DNA of 64,000 nt from Bog-756 sp963737625 (GCA_963737625.1 CAVTTK010000002.1:1984001-2048000); one strand, 5' to 3'; counted from the stretch's first letter, positions 9,618 to 19,928 are shown. The notes: generated by a model not told the origin, from the letters alone. Program-made: numbers and translations.

Positions 9618-10127
9618 CTTTGCCCCGATCACTTCTCGGTGTCAGCACCGAAGCCTACTGGCTGCCTGGACCAGATCACCGGGAATGCGATACACCCAAG
9701 CCGTCCGGAACCACGCCCCGCTCCCCCACCCCTATGGGCTGTTCGTCCATACGACCTTGACCATTCCAAGCCCAGACGACCGACGGCTGATATCCGCCGG
9801 ATCCGACGAGCACCGTGCACTATCGGCCCGGGTGCGGCTGAGGTCGGAGGCTGAACCACCGCCTCTACGTCGTAGTCAGCGATCTACCCAATTCGAGCAA
9901 GCAGATCCCCGGCGGGGCGCTCGACTCGCCGGGGCAACGCGTCAGGCTACGGCAGTGGAGGCGCGATCCTCCCAGCCGGGATCGGCGAGTAAAGTGCGAC
10001 GCCGTACCCTACTCCACGGGCTCAGCACGGGCATTGGTGGTAGTACGAATCGGCATGCAGGGCTAGCCACCTTGGTAGCTCCCCGTCAGGCCGCGACAAT
10101 AGTGGAAGGTCAAGCTTGGGAGGGCAG
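9618..10127. other. Gene-free interval with a dispersed-repeat copy
   Basis: This is the region between the divergent DUF2510-type and permease genes. It contains a degenerate copy of the dispersed element (about 9716-9860). No other feature is visible. Confidence 0.45.
9716..9860. repeat. Dispersed tRNA-like hairpin element, copy b
   Basis: A CCCCCACCCCTATGGGCTGTTCGTCC-like 5' part resembles the copies at 47564 and 55313, and the core CTGAGGTCGGAGG lies at 9838-9850. It is degenerate between the two parts. Confidence 0.45.
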
Positions 10128-12553
10128 TTGCAAGCCGTCGGGGTGGTGTTCTGGGCTCAACTACGGCACCGATGGCGGTCGTGGCTAGCCATCGTCATGC
10201 TGATCAGCCTGGTTGGTGGTGTGGTGCTCTCCACGGCGGCTGCCGGCCGGCGCACGAATTCCGCCTTCCCGCGGTTCGTGGCCAACCACGGATTCGACGC
10301 CGAGATCTACTCCGCCCACTCCGCCCAAAGGTTCCTGCACTACCCTGACGTAAGCGAGGTGACGGGGGCCTTCGGCCCATACAACGGGCAGCCCGAGTGC
10401 GCGTGCACCCACCCGCTCACGGCGTCGAGCTTTGGGGTTCTGGTGTTGCCACAGCACTCCCGATCCATCTTCAACCTGGTGTCGGGGCGGTTGCCTGTCC
10501 GGTCGAATCCCCGAGAGGTATTGGCCTCCTACACGCTCCAGAAGGACGAGGGCGTCCATCTCGGAAGCACCATTCGCGTACCCTTTTATGCCCCGTCACA
10601 GGCATCTGCCTATAGCGGAGCCACTGGGGCACCACCAAAACCCAGAGGCCCGACAGTGGCCTTTCGGGTCGTGGGATTCGAAGCGACGGAGTTCGACTTC
10701 CCTTATGGCGCTGCCCCTACCTACCTCCTGTACGCCACGCCGGCCTTCGCCCGCACCGTCAGTGCCCGAACGATCACCGGCTACGCCTACTTCGTACGGC
10801 TGCGTCACGGCGCCAAGGACCTTCCCCGATTCAATGCCGCCGCCAGTGCGTTGGGCTCGACGGTATTTACCGAGAATGTCGATTCCCAGGTCGCTTCGGT
10901 CGAAGCGTCGATCCGTCCCCAGGCCCTCGGATGGTGGCTGTTGTCTGCTCTTGCCGCTTTGGTGGGCCTGGCCGTCATTGGCCAAGCCCTGGACCGCCAA
11001 AGTATCGCCGAAAGCGAAGAATTTCCCACAATGGTGGCCCTCGGGCTGGACCGCCGCCAACTGAGGTGGCTCGGCAACTTACGGAATCTCGTCACAGGCC
11101 TGACCGGGGCCCTCGGGGCAGTCGTTCTTGCCACTCTCCTTTCTCCCATGGCGCCGCTCGGCGAGGCGCGGGTGGCCGAGGGTTCGGTTCGACCGGCATT
11201 TCCTTCGATCCCCTCGTCTTGCTCCTTGGAGCCGTCGCCGTCGCCGTAATCGTGGTTGGGGTGGGACTCTGGCCGTCGGCGCGCGCGGCGCGCAACATCC
11301 GAACCACGGACCAGTTGGTCGAAGTCACCCCGTCGAAGATTGCTGGTCGCATGTGGTCACTGGGTGCCCCACTCAGTGTTGTCATCGGAGTGCGCAATGC
11401 CCTTGAGCGCAGGACCGGAAGGAGCAGCGTTCCGGTAGGAAGTGCTCTACTGGGCACGATGCTGGCCGTCATCGCACTCTGCGGCACAGCCGTATTCGGG
11501 ACCAGTCTCACCAATCTGACGAACACTCCGAAGCTTTACGGGGATCCGTTCCAATTGAACATTTCGAATCCGAATGGCGGACATCCGGATTCCGAGCTGC
11601 TGAGCGACGTCACACATGATGGGGACGTCAGCAGGGTTACCCAGGGAATCGCTCTGCCGGCCATCTCGATCAACAAGGTGGTCGTGGGTGCAGTCGCCGG
11701 AACAGCCGTCCGCGGACAATTGTTGTTCTCCACGATCCAAGGGCATCACCCCAACGCTCCAGGACAGGTGGGTCTCGGGGCCACAACGATGCGCCAAACG
11801 GGCGCTCATGTCGGTTCCATCGTCCACGTCACGGTGCTGTCACCATCTGGGACCAGGCGAACCGTACCGTTCCGTGTGGTAGCCAAAGTGTCGCTCCCTG
11901 TGCTTGGGAACGCCATCAGTCTCGGCAGCGGGGCTCTCTTCACCCTAACCGGATACGAAGATGCTGCGTGTAAGCCGGGGCCGATGCGCGAAGCCTGCCG
12001 GATGAAGGTCGCAGAGTCCACGAATGGCGGGATGCTGGTCAGCTTCGTACCCGGAGCACGAGGGGCAGAGGCGGTGAATCGTTATCTTGACCGATACCAA
12101 TCCCTGGCCGCCCTAGCCATCACCCCGACGTCCCTGATCAACTTTGGTGAAGCGGTCAACTTTCCTCTCATGTTTGGGGCAGTCCTGGCAATATTCGGTG
12201 CGGCCACCCTGCTTCACCTGCTCATGGTGAGCGTGAATCGACGACGCCGAGAGGTAGGGCTGCTAAAGATCGTCGGCTTCGTCAATCTTCAGGTTGGTAC
12301 GACCGTTGCCTGGCAGGCTGTGACGGTGGCATTGGCGGGAATCGCCATCGGTGTTCCTCTGGGCGTGGTCGTGGGCCGGGCGACCTGGGAAGCGTTTGCC
12401 AACAATCTCGGAGCTGTCCCCGTTTCCGTGGTGCCAACCTCCTTGATCATTCTCTTGTCAGTAAGTGTCTTGATCGTTGCAGTCCTCCTGTCCATTGCGC
12501 CGGCCCTGGTAGCGATTCGGGCACGACCTCGCGATCTGCTGCGAACGTCATAG
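10128..12553 (+). pseudogene. ABC-transporter permease (FtsX-like), frameshifted by a 5-bp tandem duplication
   Basis: Two overlapping frames (to 11249, and on to 12553) together encode one permease. It has an N-terminal membrane segment (WLAIVMLISLVGGVVLS), a large extracytoplasmic domain, paired membrane segments, a second large domain and C-terminal FtsX helices (about residues 680-800). At 11181-11190 the pentamer GGTTC occurs twice. Deleting one copy gives exactly 807 codons and a smooth join AEGSTGISFDPL. The start is TTG 10128, preceded by GGGAGGG. No ATP-binding subunit is adjacent, which is unusual for this family. The break may be real, revertible by slippage, or an assembly error. 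Confidence 0.85.
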
Positions 12554-13196
12554 GGCGACAGTGGCCAGTCCAACGCTGGAGTGGGCGCGTAGGGCAAGCT
12601 TGGGGATTCTGGTGGGGTACACACGTCGACGGACACCCGAACCGCTTCTCGTCAAGCACGGGTTTCCGTCCGGAGTCGGGCCAGCCGCGATTGCGCCGGG
12701 GAACACCACCGAGGGGACCGCTCGATGGCCACCCTCACCCGTCGACGGTGGTCGCCGCCAACGAGGGAGCCCCACTGGCCAAGCTGTGAAGCTAAGCGGC
12801 CACTCCATGCCTATCCCCGCCGAGGTGCAATGTCGACCTCTGGACCGCGCCCCATGCCTGGCCAGAAAGGGGAAACAAGTGGGGTTTCGCTGATGCCCTT
12901 AAATGAACTATTGACCACAGGGGTTGTCATGTGGAGCGAATGGGCTTACGGTGAACGGTGGTGGAACAATGGCGGAAGCCTCTCTTGGGCGGACGTCACT
13001 GCGACGGGAGCAGGGACCCTCTCCCTCCCCCCCCTGAAGGGGAGGGTTTTCTGCTGCCCGGACCGGTGCAGGTTGTCATCAGCTCGACGGCTCCCCGCAC
13101 AGCGACGGTGCCCCCTGAGGATCCAAATCCATTTGGTGGGTCTGGCATGACGACATGCCTTGACCAGGGTATTCGGGTCCTCTGGAGTCGGACTGG
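12554..13196. other. Gene-poor interval with a strong terminator
   Basis: No convincing protein is seen. A Rho-independent terminator for + strand transcription sits at 13023-13050, about 470 bases beyond the permease stop. It could end a long permease 3' UTR or an unannotated small RNA. Confidence 0.45.
13023..13050 (+). terminator. Rho-independent terminator
   Basis: CCCTCCCC (13023-13030) pairs perfectly with GGGGAGGG (13039-13046), the loop is 8 bases, and TTTT follows at once. This is the clearest intrinsic terminator in the window. Confidence 0.7.
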
Positions 13197-13382
13197 CTAG
13201 AAGCGCACAGGGCAGTAATGGAGTTCCCGCCCGCCATCCTCCATAATCCGCCACCCGAGCACGCGGGAACGGAGCCGGAGGTCCTCGAGAGAGAGTTCGC
13301 CCTCGATGGTATCTACCGTCCGACAGCCGTAGCCGTCCCGTCGTTGCCGTCGATGGTCACAGGCAACCAGCCTGATCTGCAC
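13197..13382 (-). CDS. Possible small hypothetical protein
   Basis: 61 codons from GTG 13382. The C-terminal half (LSLEDLRLRSRVLGWRI and ELHYCP) looks like a natural small cytosolic protein, with Cys residues at both ends that could bind metal. There is no clear ribosome binding site and no neighbour to support it, so it may be a remnant. Confidence 0.35.
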   Translation of the reverse strand: MQIRLVACDHRRQRRDGYGCRTVDTIEGELSLEDLRLRSRVLGWRIMEDGGRELHYCPVRF

Positions 13383-13786
13383 CAGGTTGAGCTCGGAAGG
13401 GCCAAAGGGCCCATCTGTCGCCCTAGCGGATCATTAGGTACCGGGTCGCCAGCGGTCCCCCAAGCTTCCGCCGACGACCCGGTTTCCGCCACCCGGGTCC
13501 CCCCCGAGGACACCTAATCAAACGTTTGTAAGGGAAAGATGCACTAGGAGTAAGAAGGGACTAAATCGCGGTCATCTGGCCTTCTGTTGTAACCGGGAAC
13601 ATCCCTGACGGAACGTTCCCGATACACATCTGACGGTCCGGATAGATGCCTGACAGCCCCCTCTCCAACTCCCTCAAGGAACGAAGTGGTCGATCCCCAT
13701 GAGGGGTCACCCTGTCGCTACCTTTGGTCCTTCCCGTGGCCTGCGGAATTGAATTCAGCACCAAGGGTTCGAAAATGCCGTCTCGA
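13383..13786. other. Gene-free interval
   Basis: No supported gene. It contains the 10-bp palindrome CAAACGTTTG (13519-13528) and the inverted repeat CGGGAAC/GTTCCCG (13594-13600 and 13615-13621). Their function is unknown. Confidence 0.4.
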
Positions 13787-14053
13787 CTACTCCTCGACGA
13801 GGATCACCAGGGTTTCGGGCAGGACACCATCGTGCTCCATGGCCTGGGCGGCAGCTTCAGACTGCATGGTGGACGCAAATGCATCCATGTCCGGAACGTC
13901 CATGAGCAGGGCCACTTTTGTCGGGTCATCAGGATTCACGAACGTCCGAATGTTGGTCACTCCGAGCTTGCCGAAGAGCTCTTCACGTTTCGGCGAATTC
14001 AACCATTGGTCCTTGCCCTTTGAGATGTCGTGGTGCCCGATAATGGTCGGCAT
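13787..14053 (-). CDS. Small conserved hypothetical protein (alpha/beta-barrel-like)
   Basis: 88 residues beginning MPTIIGHHDI, with AAGGAG about 8 bases upstream of the ATG. The pattern (strand, helix with KREELFGKLGV, strand TNIRTFVNP, strand KVALLMDVPD, helix, C-terminal strand TLVILVE) fits a ferredoxin-like or dimeric barrel protein. No catalytic motif is seen. It is monocistronic and cytosolic. Confidence 0.75.
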   Translation of the reverse strand: MPTIIGHHDISKGKDQWLNSPKREELFGKLGVTNIRTFVNPDDPTKVALLMDVPDMDAFASTMQSEAAAQAMEHDGVLPETLVILVEE

Positions 14054-14683
14054 GTTGTCGTCTCCTTGTGGGTCAGCGCTGTAGAGGGCTCATCGTTGAT
14101 GCGAAACGTAAGTAGAGATACTGACGCACCGGCCAAGGTACTCGTGATCCCCATTCCGTGCTCGACGACCTGCCGCGAACGGCTCCCCTCCTACCGCCCT
14201 GGGCGCATATCGACGAAGCTCTGGGGCAGTCCGAGACAGGTCCCTGCCTAACGTCTCAATCGAGTAGGCAGTTCTGGTCGCCCGCTTGTCAGCTATCGCC
14301 TGACCTGAAGGCGCAAGATGTCCCACTTGGTATGGGGAGGAATTGGGACACTGTCGGTGGAAGCAGTCAGCAGTCCGGAGGCACAGTCGGTCCCAGGGAT
14401 GGAATTGCTGGTTGCTGCACTGTCAAGCCTTCAGCGCACCTACTACGACTACTCCACGAAGAGTAGCGGCTAGGCGCATCCTGAGTGGATGTCGACAGTT
14501 GACCCACTCCCGGCGTCTGGGGCATGGGCGCCGATTAGCGGAACATCTCGGGATTGACGTGCGGACAGAACTGGTAGGCCTGCCCCATCCTGACGGACAA
14601 CATGGTGCCATTGTCCCCTGCGAGCACGATCAAGATGGCGATTTGACAGCCGAACCAGGGTGACGCCGGTAGCCTTGGCAACC

Positions 14684-15526
14684 ATGGCCACGCCGCCGAT
14701 TTCCCCAATGGGCGCCGATGGCTGGTGGGCTTCCCATTGGGAGTCGGGGCCTGCCGAGGTCGAGGCCTTCCTGGCTGAGGACGGGCTTTCCCTCAGCGGA
14801 GCAGCAGTCGCCGATTTCGGATCCGGGGACGGCATCATGGCGGCTGGTCTGGCGAACCTTATGGGAGCGTCTGTCGTTGGGTTCGACGTTAACCAGACGG
14901 ACGTCTCGGCCTTGGACGCAGAGACCAAATCGCGCGGGTTCAATCTCTCCGCAATCGACGTTGAGTTTCGCCCGATCCATTCTGGCGTGATGGACGCCCG
15001 CGACGCCGAGTTCGACTGCGGAGTGTCTTGGTCCGTCTTGGAGCACGTCTTCGACCGAGTGGCCTTCATGACGGAAATCCGCCGGGTGATCAAGCCCTAT
15101 GGCCACCTGTTCGTCCAGGTATGGCCCCTGTGGAATTCCGAGCACGGTCATCATCTCGGGCACTGGCTCAACCCCTTCGACCATATACGTCTCAGTAGGG
15201 ACGAAATCATGGAGCGATTACTGAAGCTGGACCGTCTTCCGGTCCCGATCGAGACTCCTGAGGGGATGGCCACCACTCTCGATGACTTTCTCCAGGCCGA
15301 TGCCTCCGATCGCGAGGAATGGATCTCCCAGTGCATGGCGTCCTTCGACTCGTGTAATCGGATCACCCTTGATGAAATACAGGCCCTCTTGATCGAGCAT
15401 GGCTTCCGTATCGGGCGATTCGAGCTCTTGGGCGGTCCACTCCATGTGCCGGATGACTTGCAGAGCGTCCCGCTCTCCCTCCTGTCGCCAACCGGCTTCA
15501 AACTCCTCGCCTGGCGAAGACCATGA
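14684..15526 (+). CDS. Class I SAM-dependent methyltransferase
   Basis: 281 residues from ATG 14684; GTG 14660 and ATG 14708 are other possible starts. SAM-binding motif I is VADFGSGDG, followed by the acidic end of strand 2 (VVGFDVNQ) and motif-III-like VSWSVLEHVFD and IRRVIKPYGHLFV, the layout of Methyltransf_11/23 enzymes. The C-terminal third is helical and probably forms the substrate pocket. Such enzymes act on small molecules or sugars, but nothing nearby indicates a pathway. The codon use is ordinary for the window. Confidence 0.85.
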   Translation: MATPPISPMGADGWWASHWESGPAEVEAFLAEDGLSLSGAAVADFGSGDGIMAAGLANLMGASVVGFDVNQTDVSALDAETKSRGFNLSAIDVEFRPIHSGVMDARDAEFDCGVSWSVLEHVFDRVAFMTEIRRVIKPYGHLFVQVWPLWNSEHGHHLGHWLNPFDHIRLSRDEIMERLLKLDRLPVPIETPEGMATTLDDFLQADASDREEWISQCMASFDSCNRITLDEIQALLIEHGFRIGRFELLGGPLHVPDDLQSVPLSLLSPTGFKLLAWRRP

Positions 15527-16045
15527 ACACCGCGGAGGAACCGAATGCAGACCTAACTGAGGTCCACCTCTCCCAAGATCCCCTCCCGGCCGCCCTGCGC
15601 GGCGGTCTTGGCCCGCTTCGGCGCGCAATCCCCCACTCTCCCCCACACCTCGGGAGGACGGGGCCTGGCGGCTCCCGTGAACGGAACCGCCGCGCAACGG
15701 GTGCGATCTCACCCCACCAACGGCTGAGTCCACGAACGAACTCCGGCACCAGCCTGTCTAGGTCTGAGGTCACCCGCAGGTTCAGCGGGCCTGAGAACCT
15801 GCTCAAGTCTCAATCAGGCACATTCGGCGTTTGGGCAACAGCGAGGAGAAGCCGCCAAGTCCGAGCGAGAGGGCAGTCGGATTTCGGCACTATCCGAGGT
15901 CCGATTGGCGAGAGCCCTGATCAGGTCAACTGAACAAAGGCTCGGCAACCCAGGCCGTTGAAGGGCCGACAGACCGACAAGGGCAGGGCTTTCGCCCCAC
16001 CCTTGTCGGTCACTTCGTCACATCGGTCCGAACTGGACCGGTATT
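15527..16045. other. Gene-free interval between convergent genes
   Basis: No supported gene. A 12-bp GC-rich hairpin (15972-16011) lies next to the 3' end of the secreted protein gene. GGTCTGAGGTCACCCGCAGG near 15763 faintly resembles the dispersed element core. Confidence 0.5.
15972..16011 (-). terminator. Hairpin, probable terminator of the secreted two-domain protein gene
   Basis: GACCGACAAGGG pairs perfectly with CCCTTGTCGGTC (16000-16011), and an inner GGGC/GCCC extends the stem. It lies 35 bases past the stop at 16046. There is no T-run, so termination would be Rho-assisted or the hairpin may protect mRNA 3' ends. Confidence 0.5.
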
Positions 16046-17419
16046 TCAGAAGGTGACGGTCAGCGCGCTGGCGCCGCCGATGACGCCCGAGGTGATGACG
16101 GCCGTCGGTGAGAACAGGTCGGTGATGAAGTTCCCCGAGGTCCCCGTTCCGACGTCACCGGAGAGGCACGCGGTGTCGGTGTACGTGCCGACCGTGAGAC
16201 CTTTCAGCTCAGCGTTCCCTGTCAGTAAGAACCCACCGTTGGCGCCGCACACGCCCCCCGGGAGGACTTGGGCAGCCGTCCCGTAGTTCAGTGTGACCGG
16301 GACGTTGTCGACCGTGGTCTTGGGCGGCTTGGCCGTCAAGGCAGCGGCCAGATCGGTGATCGTCTGGGCCGAACTGAAGGAGCCGCCCGTGTCGTAGTAG
16401 TTGGGCTTCAAGGCTATGGCGTAGGTGGTGACACCGAGCTTGGTCTTCGAGGCCAAACAGGCTGCCGGGTCAGTCGGGGTGGGCACTCCGCCAGTCTGCG
16501 GGCAGGCTGTGGTCGGACTCACGATGCTCACGCTGCCGGGCAAGCCCGAACAACCCGTTCCCGTCGGCGTCGTTGTCGCTGTGGCTTTCGTCGTGGTGTT
16601 GGCTGTAAGGGCCCCACCGGCCGAAAGTCCCGGTGCGGCGAAGGCGACCGATCCGGAGATGGTGCAGTTCTCGCTCGGGAAGACGACGGTCAGCGCGCTG
16701 TTGCCACCGACTGTGCCCGACGTGACGATGGCGGTCGGTGAGAACAGGTCGGTGAGGAAGTTCCCCGTGGTGCCCGTTCCTGCGTCACCGGAGATGCACA
16801 CGAGGTCGTCGAATGTGCCGACCACAAGGCCTTTCAGCTCAGCGTTCCCCTTGATGTCGAACCCGACGTCGGTCGAGCCGCACAGGCCCGCAGGTGCGAC
16901 CGCAGCGGCCGACCCGAAGTTCAGTGTCACCGGGATGTTGTCGACTGTGGTCTTCGGTGCCTTGGCCTGCCAGGAATTCCCCAGATCGGTCAGACCGCTC
17001 GAGGCGTAGGCGGTGGCCGTGTCATAGACGTTGGGCTTCGTGGCAATGGCGTAGGTGGTGACACCGGCCTTGGTCTTCGAGGCCAAACAGGCCGCCGGGT
17101 CCGTCGGGGTGGGCACGCCGCCAGTCTGCGGGCACGCTGTCGTCGGACTCACGATGCCCACGCTGATGGGCAAGCCCGAGCAACCCGTTCCTGTAGGTGT
17201 GGTTGCGATGCCGCCCTTTACCGTGGCGTTGGCCGTAAGGGCGCCACCGGCCGAAGACCCCGGCGCGGCGAAGGAGAACGTTCCGGTGCTGGCGCAGCTT
17301 ATGGTCGTTGGAGGTGGAGCGGCCGCACCAGCGACGCTGGGCCCCGCGACGCTGACCACAGCCACGGTCGCGAACGACATGGCCATGGCCGCGATGGCCA
17401 TTAGAAGTTTCTTGATCAT
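16046..17419 (-). CDS. Secreted protein with two tandem near-identical domains
   Basis: 457 residues from ATG 17419, preceded by GGGGGAAG. A signal peptide covers about residues 1-32 (MIKKLLMAIAAMAMSF..., cleavage near VAGA). The mature part is two repeats of about 210 residues each. Each has TPTGTGCSGLP, SPTTACPQTGGVPTPTDPAA, a GVTTYAIA-KPN segment, PKTTVDN-PVTLN, a GNAELKGL-VGT segment and SGD-GTGT-GNF-TDLFSPTA. Four to six conserved Cys per repeat suggest disulfides. I recognise no enzymatic motif, and it may be a surface or secreted binding protein. A broken single-domain paralogue lies at 45239-45628 and 46815-46890. Confidence 0.85.
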   Translation of the reverse strand: MIKKLLMAIAAMAMSFATVAVVSVAGPSVAGAAAPPPTTISCASTGTFSFAAPGSSAGGALTANATVKGGIATTPTGTGCSGLPISVGIVSPTTACPQTGGVPTPTDPAACLASKTKAGVTTYAIATKPNVYDTATAYASSGLTDLGNSWQAKAPKTTVDNIPVTLNFGSAAAVAPAGLCGSTDVGFDIKGNAELKGLVVGTFDDLVCISGDAGTGTTGNFLTDLFSPTAIVTSGTVGGNSALTVVFPSENCTISGSVAFAAPGLSAGGALTANTTTKATATTTPTGTGCSGLPGSVSIVSPTTACPQTGGVPTPTDPAACLASKTKLGVTTYAIALKPNYYDTGGSFSSAQTITDLAAALTAKPPKTTVDNVPVTLNYGTAAQVLPGGVCGANGGFLLTGNAELKGLTVGTYTDTACLSGDVGTGTSGNFITDLFSPTAVITSGVIGGASALTVTF

Positions 17420-18236
17420 GTTGCTTCCCCCTACTTCGTTAGGATCGCTTGGCTTTCTCAACTCGGAGAACGTCCGCCGCCACACCCCGTGATGCTCTGC
17501 CCACCGTAGCCACATACCAGGGCGCGCGCCTCGTTAGACGAGTAGCTCACGATTCGAAGGCAAACGCCCTGCGTAGCGGCCTGGCGAGCTCCAGTGACCG
17601 AGGGCTCAACCCCTCACTAACGCGAGGCGTGAGTCCGCCTCACGCCAAAAGATGACATATAGGGGGAATGCGCTATGCGCCCGAATCATGCTGGGTCTAG
17701 CTGCCTTGTCGATACCGCTTGCCGCTTCGACAGCAGGGCTGATAGCTGCGGCCGGACCAACTGGGGCATTTGCCCCGGTGTCTTGCACCAAGTGACCGGA
17801 AGCATCAGCGGAGCTCTCACGTTCGCCCAACTGTTCCGCTCGCCCAACCCTCTGCGGCGTGTGGGCCTGCCTACGGATGGTGTCACACGGCCGTCTCGTC
17901 TCAGATGGCCTTGCCCCCTAGTGCCGGTAGCGCCCACACGGCATCTCAGCTCACGGCTGAGGTCGGAGGTTCGACTTCCGCCGGTGACACTCACCGAGGA
18001 GATCCGCAGCCAGGGGGCGCTAACCGTGCAAACGGGACCGACATGTCCGGCCAAGGGGACGACGAGCCAGCCCCGAAGGAGGGTGGGGGCGAGTCCCTGC
18101 GGGCTTGATGCCGAATGTTGGGGGGCCAGGAGAAGCGGGACCCGGTCACGGAAGCAAGCAGGTCCGGGGCGGCAGGAACAGGCACGTGCGAGTCGTTCCT
18201 GGTTGTTCCCCGCCCGCACGTTGATGGCAGGTCCGA
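17420..18236. other. Gene-free interval with hairpin and dispersed-repeat copy
   Basis: No supported gene. It carries an 8-bp-arm hairpin GGCGTGAG/CTCACGCC (17626-17646) and dispersed element copy c at 17945-17990. The promoter of the secreted protein gene should be here. Confidence 0.45.
17945..17990. repeat. Dispersed tRNA-like hairpin element, copy c
   Basis: CTCAG (17945-17949), a 7-base loop CTCACGG and CTGAG (17957-17961) form an anticodon-arm-like hairpin. It is followed by GTCGGAGGTTCGACTTCCGC and GGTGACAC. This is the copy that most resembles the 3' half of a tRNA. GTGTCAC about 65 bases upstream could pair with GTGACAC, but the spacing is too long for a normal tRNA. Confidence 0.6.
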
Positions 18237-18584
18237 CTAGGGGAGCGCCACGATCATGTCGATGATTTCTTCCCGCTGGTAGCCCTGTCGGCTGCCAAAG
18301 TCCACCAACTCGCGAACCTTGCTCATAACAGCGCTCTGCTCCGGTGTCCCCACAACGGTCACCCCTCGGCCCCGGCAGAACTCCAGGACTCCTTCATCTC
18401 GCAGGAGCCGGAGTGCACGGAACACCGTATTGGGATGGACGCCGAGGACCGCCGCCATATCCTTCGCCGGCGGAAGGCGTTGACCGGGCTTCACATCGCC
18501 ATTGGCGATATCACGGCGAATCTCGGCGGCGACCTGATCGTGGAGAGGCAGAGAGTCGTTTCGGCGCAGTTTGACTTCCCTCAT
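18237..18584 (-). CDS. GntR family transcriptional regulator, YtrA-like
   Basis: 115 residues. An N-terminal winged HTH (about residues 10-78) carries the GntR signature LPLHDQVAAEIRRDIANGDV, PGQRLPPAKDMAAVLGVHPN and TVFRALRLLRDEGVLE. Only a short helical C-terminal tail follows, as in the YtrA subfamily, which commonly represses ABC-transporter operons. It is divergent from the membrane-anchored protein gene at 18609 with only 24 bases between starts, so it probably controls that gene and itself. Confidence 0.88.
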   Translation of the reverse strand: MREVKLRRNDSLPLHDQVAAEIRRDIANGDVKPGQRLPPAKDMAAVLGVHPNTVFRALRLLRDEGVLEFCRGRGVTVVGTPEQSAVMSKVRELVDFGSRQGYQREEIIDMIVALP

Positions 18585-18608
18585 AGTGACAGGCAGAGTA
18601 TCACCATC

Positions 18609-19928
18609 ATGTGGGAGGGACCGACAGCATTGAAGGACCGGCCCGCTTCAGGGACGTTCTCTCCGGAGGCCGTGATCCGTGAGGCTCGCCGGCGACGTCG
18701 CTGGAGGTGGCTGGTCGCAATACTGATAGTCGCTGCCTTCGTGCTTGTTGGTATTGCGGCAGACTTCTTGGTCAACAGCGGAGCTAGAGACGCGGGCCCG
18801 AGCTCACCATCGACCCTGAACGCAATCCCGCACAGCGGTCGTCCGAACCATTCAGCCCTACCAAGCGCTACCCGGTTGGTGTGGTTCGCCTCCGGAGGAC
18901 TTCACCTGGGAGATCCGAGCCAGGGCACGGACCGCGTTCTTGCCCAGGTCGACGCTACTGCCACCCGCTTGGTTGCCATCGGGGATCGGGTGTATTTCCT
19001 TCGGCGAGGTAGCCCCGATGTCTCCGCACTAAACGGCGGGACCCGCATTGCCGTGCTCGACATCAAGTCTGGCCGCGTGCACTCTCTCGGAGCTGGCATC
19101 AATCTCACAACCACCACTGACGGGCGCCATCTGCTCGTCGCCCTCGATCCCTCCCACCTCGTCACACTCTCCCCCACCGGTACTCGACTATCCCCAGTGT
19201 GGACAGTCCCGTCCGGTTACACACTGAATACCTATGCTCCCCAGCATCCACTCGCTGCCGTGGAGGGGGGAATCGCCGTCGAATCTACGCGCCCATCACC
19301 GACTTCGGGTGCGTATGTTCTCGCCATCTGGTATCCGAGCAGAGGTACAATTCGTGTCCTCGGACGCGACGCCTTTGTGATCGGCTCGTACACACGGCCA
19401 GGGGCAAACCACAGCTTGCTCGCGTGGATTGATGGCAGCGGTGCCGGAGCGGATCTCAACCGGTTGGCGATTACCGACACGGCAACGATGACGACCCGCC
19501 TCATTTCCAGTCCGCTGAGCGGAGTATTCTCGTCGGCGGTTCAGCAGTATGGACCGGAGGTAGTGGAGTTCGGAAGTAACTTCTTGGGCGGGGGAGCATT
19601 CTCGCCCGATGGCCGACGGCTCGCCGCGTTCGTGTCGGCGTATCGGCCTCATGATTGGCCGAACGCCCAACTCGTACTCGTGAACCCGGACACCGGTTCG
19701 GTCGAGCTCATCACCAATACGGTCATTCAGATCGGGGAACCCGCAGGTTGGGCAACCTGGTCACCAACAGGAAGCGATTTGTTTGGCGGCAGCTATCGAG
19801 AAGGACCGGTGATTCAAGCTTTCGCGCTGAAGGCGGGCCAAACACAGGCAACGCCGTTGACGTTTGATAAGGACGCCGCTGATGACGTCACCGGTTCGGC
19901 GATATCGGTTCAATTGGGTAGCCATTAA
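18609..19928 (+). CDS. Membrane-anchored beta-propeller-like protein
   Basis: 439 residues from ATG 18609. Starts further upstream would run into the GntR gene. A basic cytosolic stretch (REARRRRRWRW, about 25-35) precedes one membrane helix (about 36-58). The extracytoplasmic part has repeated beta-blade-like segments (VWFASGGLHL, RIAVLDIKSGRVHSLG, AVLAIWYPSRGTIRVL, AFSPDGRRLAAFVS, LVLVNPDTGSVELI and WATWSPTGSDLF), reminiscent of TolB/WD40-like PD40 propellers. It probably senses or binds a ligand outside the membrane. No enzyme motif is seen. Confidence 0.78.
   Translation: MWEGPTALKDRPASGTFSPEAVIREARRRRRWRWLVAILIVAAFVLVGIAADFLVNSGARDAGPSSPSTLNAIPHSGRPNHSALPSATRLVWFASGGLHLGDPSQGTDRVLAQVDATATRLVAIGDRVYFLRRGSPDVSALNGGTRIAVLDIKSGRVHSLGAGINLTTTTDGRHLLVALDPSHLVTLSPTGTRLSPVWTVPSGYTLNTYAPQHPLAAVEGGIAVESTRPSPTSGAYVLAIWYPSRGTIRVLGRDAFVIGSYTRPGANHSLLAWIDGSGAGADLNRLAITDTATMTTRLISSPLSGVFSSAVQQYGPEVVEFGSNFLGGGAFSPDGRRLAAFVSAYRPHDWPNAQLVLVNPDTGSVELITNTVIQIGEPAGWATWSPTGSDLFGGSYREGPVIQAFALKAGQTQATPLTFDKDAADDVTGSAISVQLGSH

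Noticed and set aside
17880..17990. Possible complete tRNA around copy c
   Set aside because: The acceptor-like GTGTCAC and GTGACAC are about 110 bases apart, the T-stem pairs poorly and no D-arm is recognisable.
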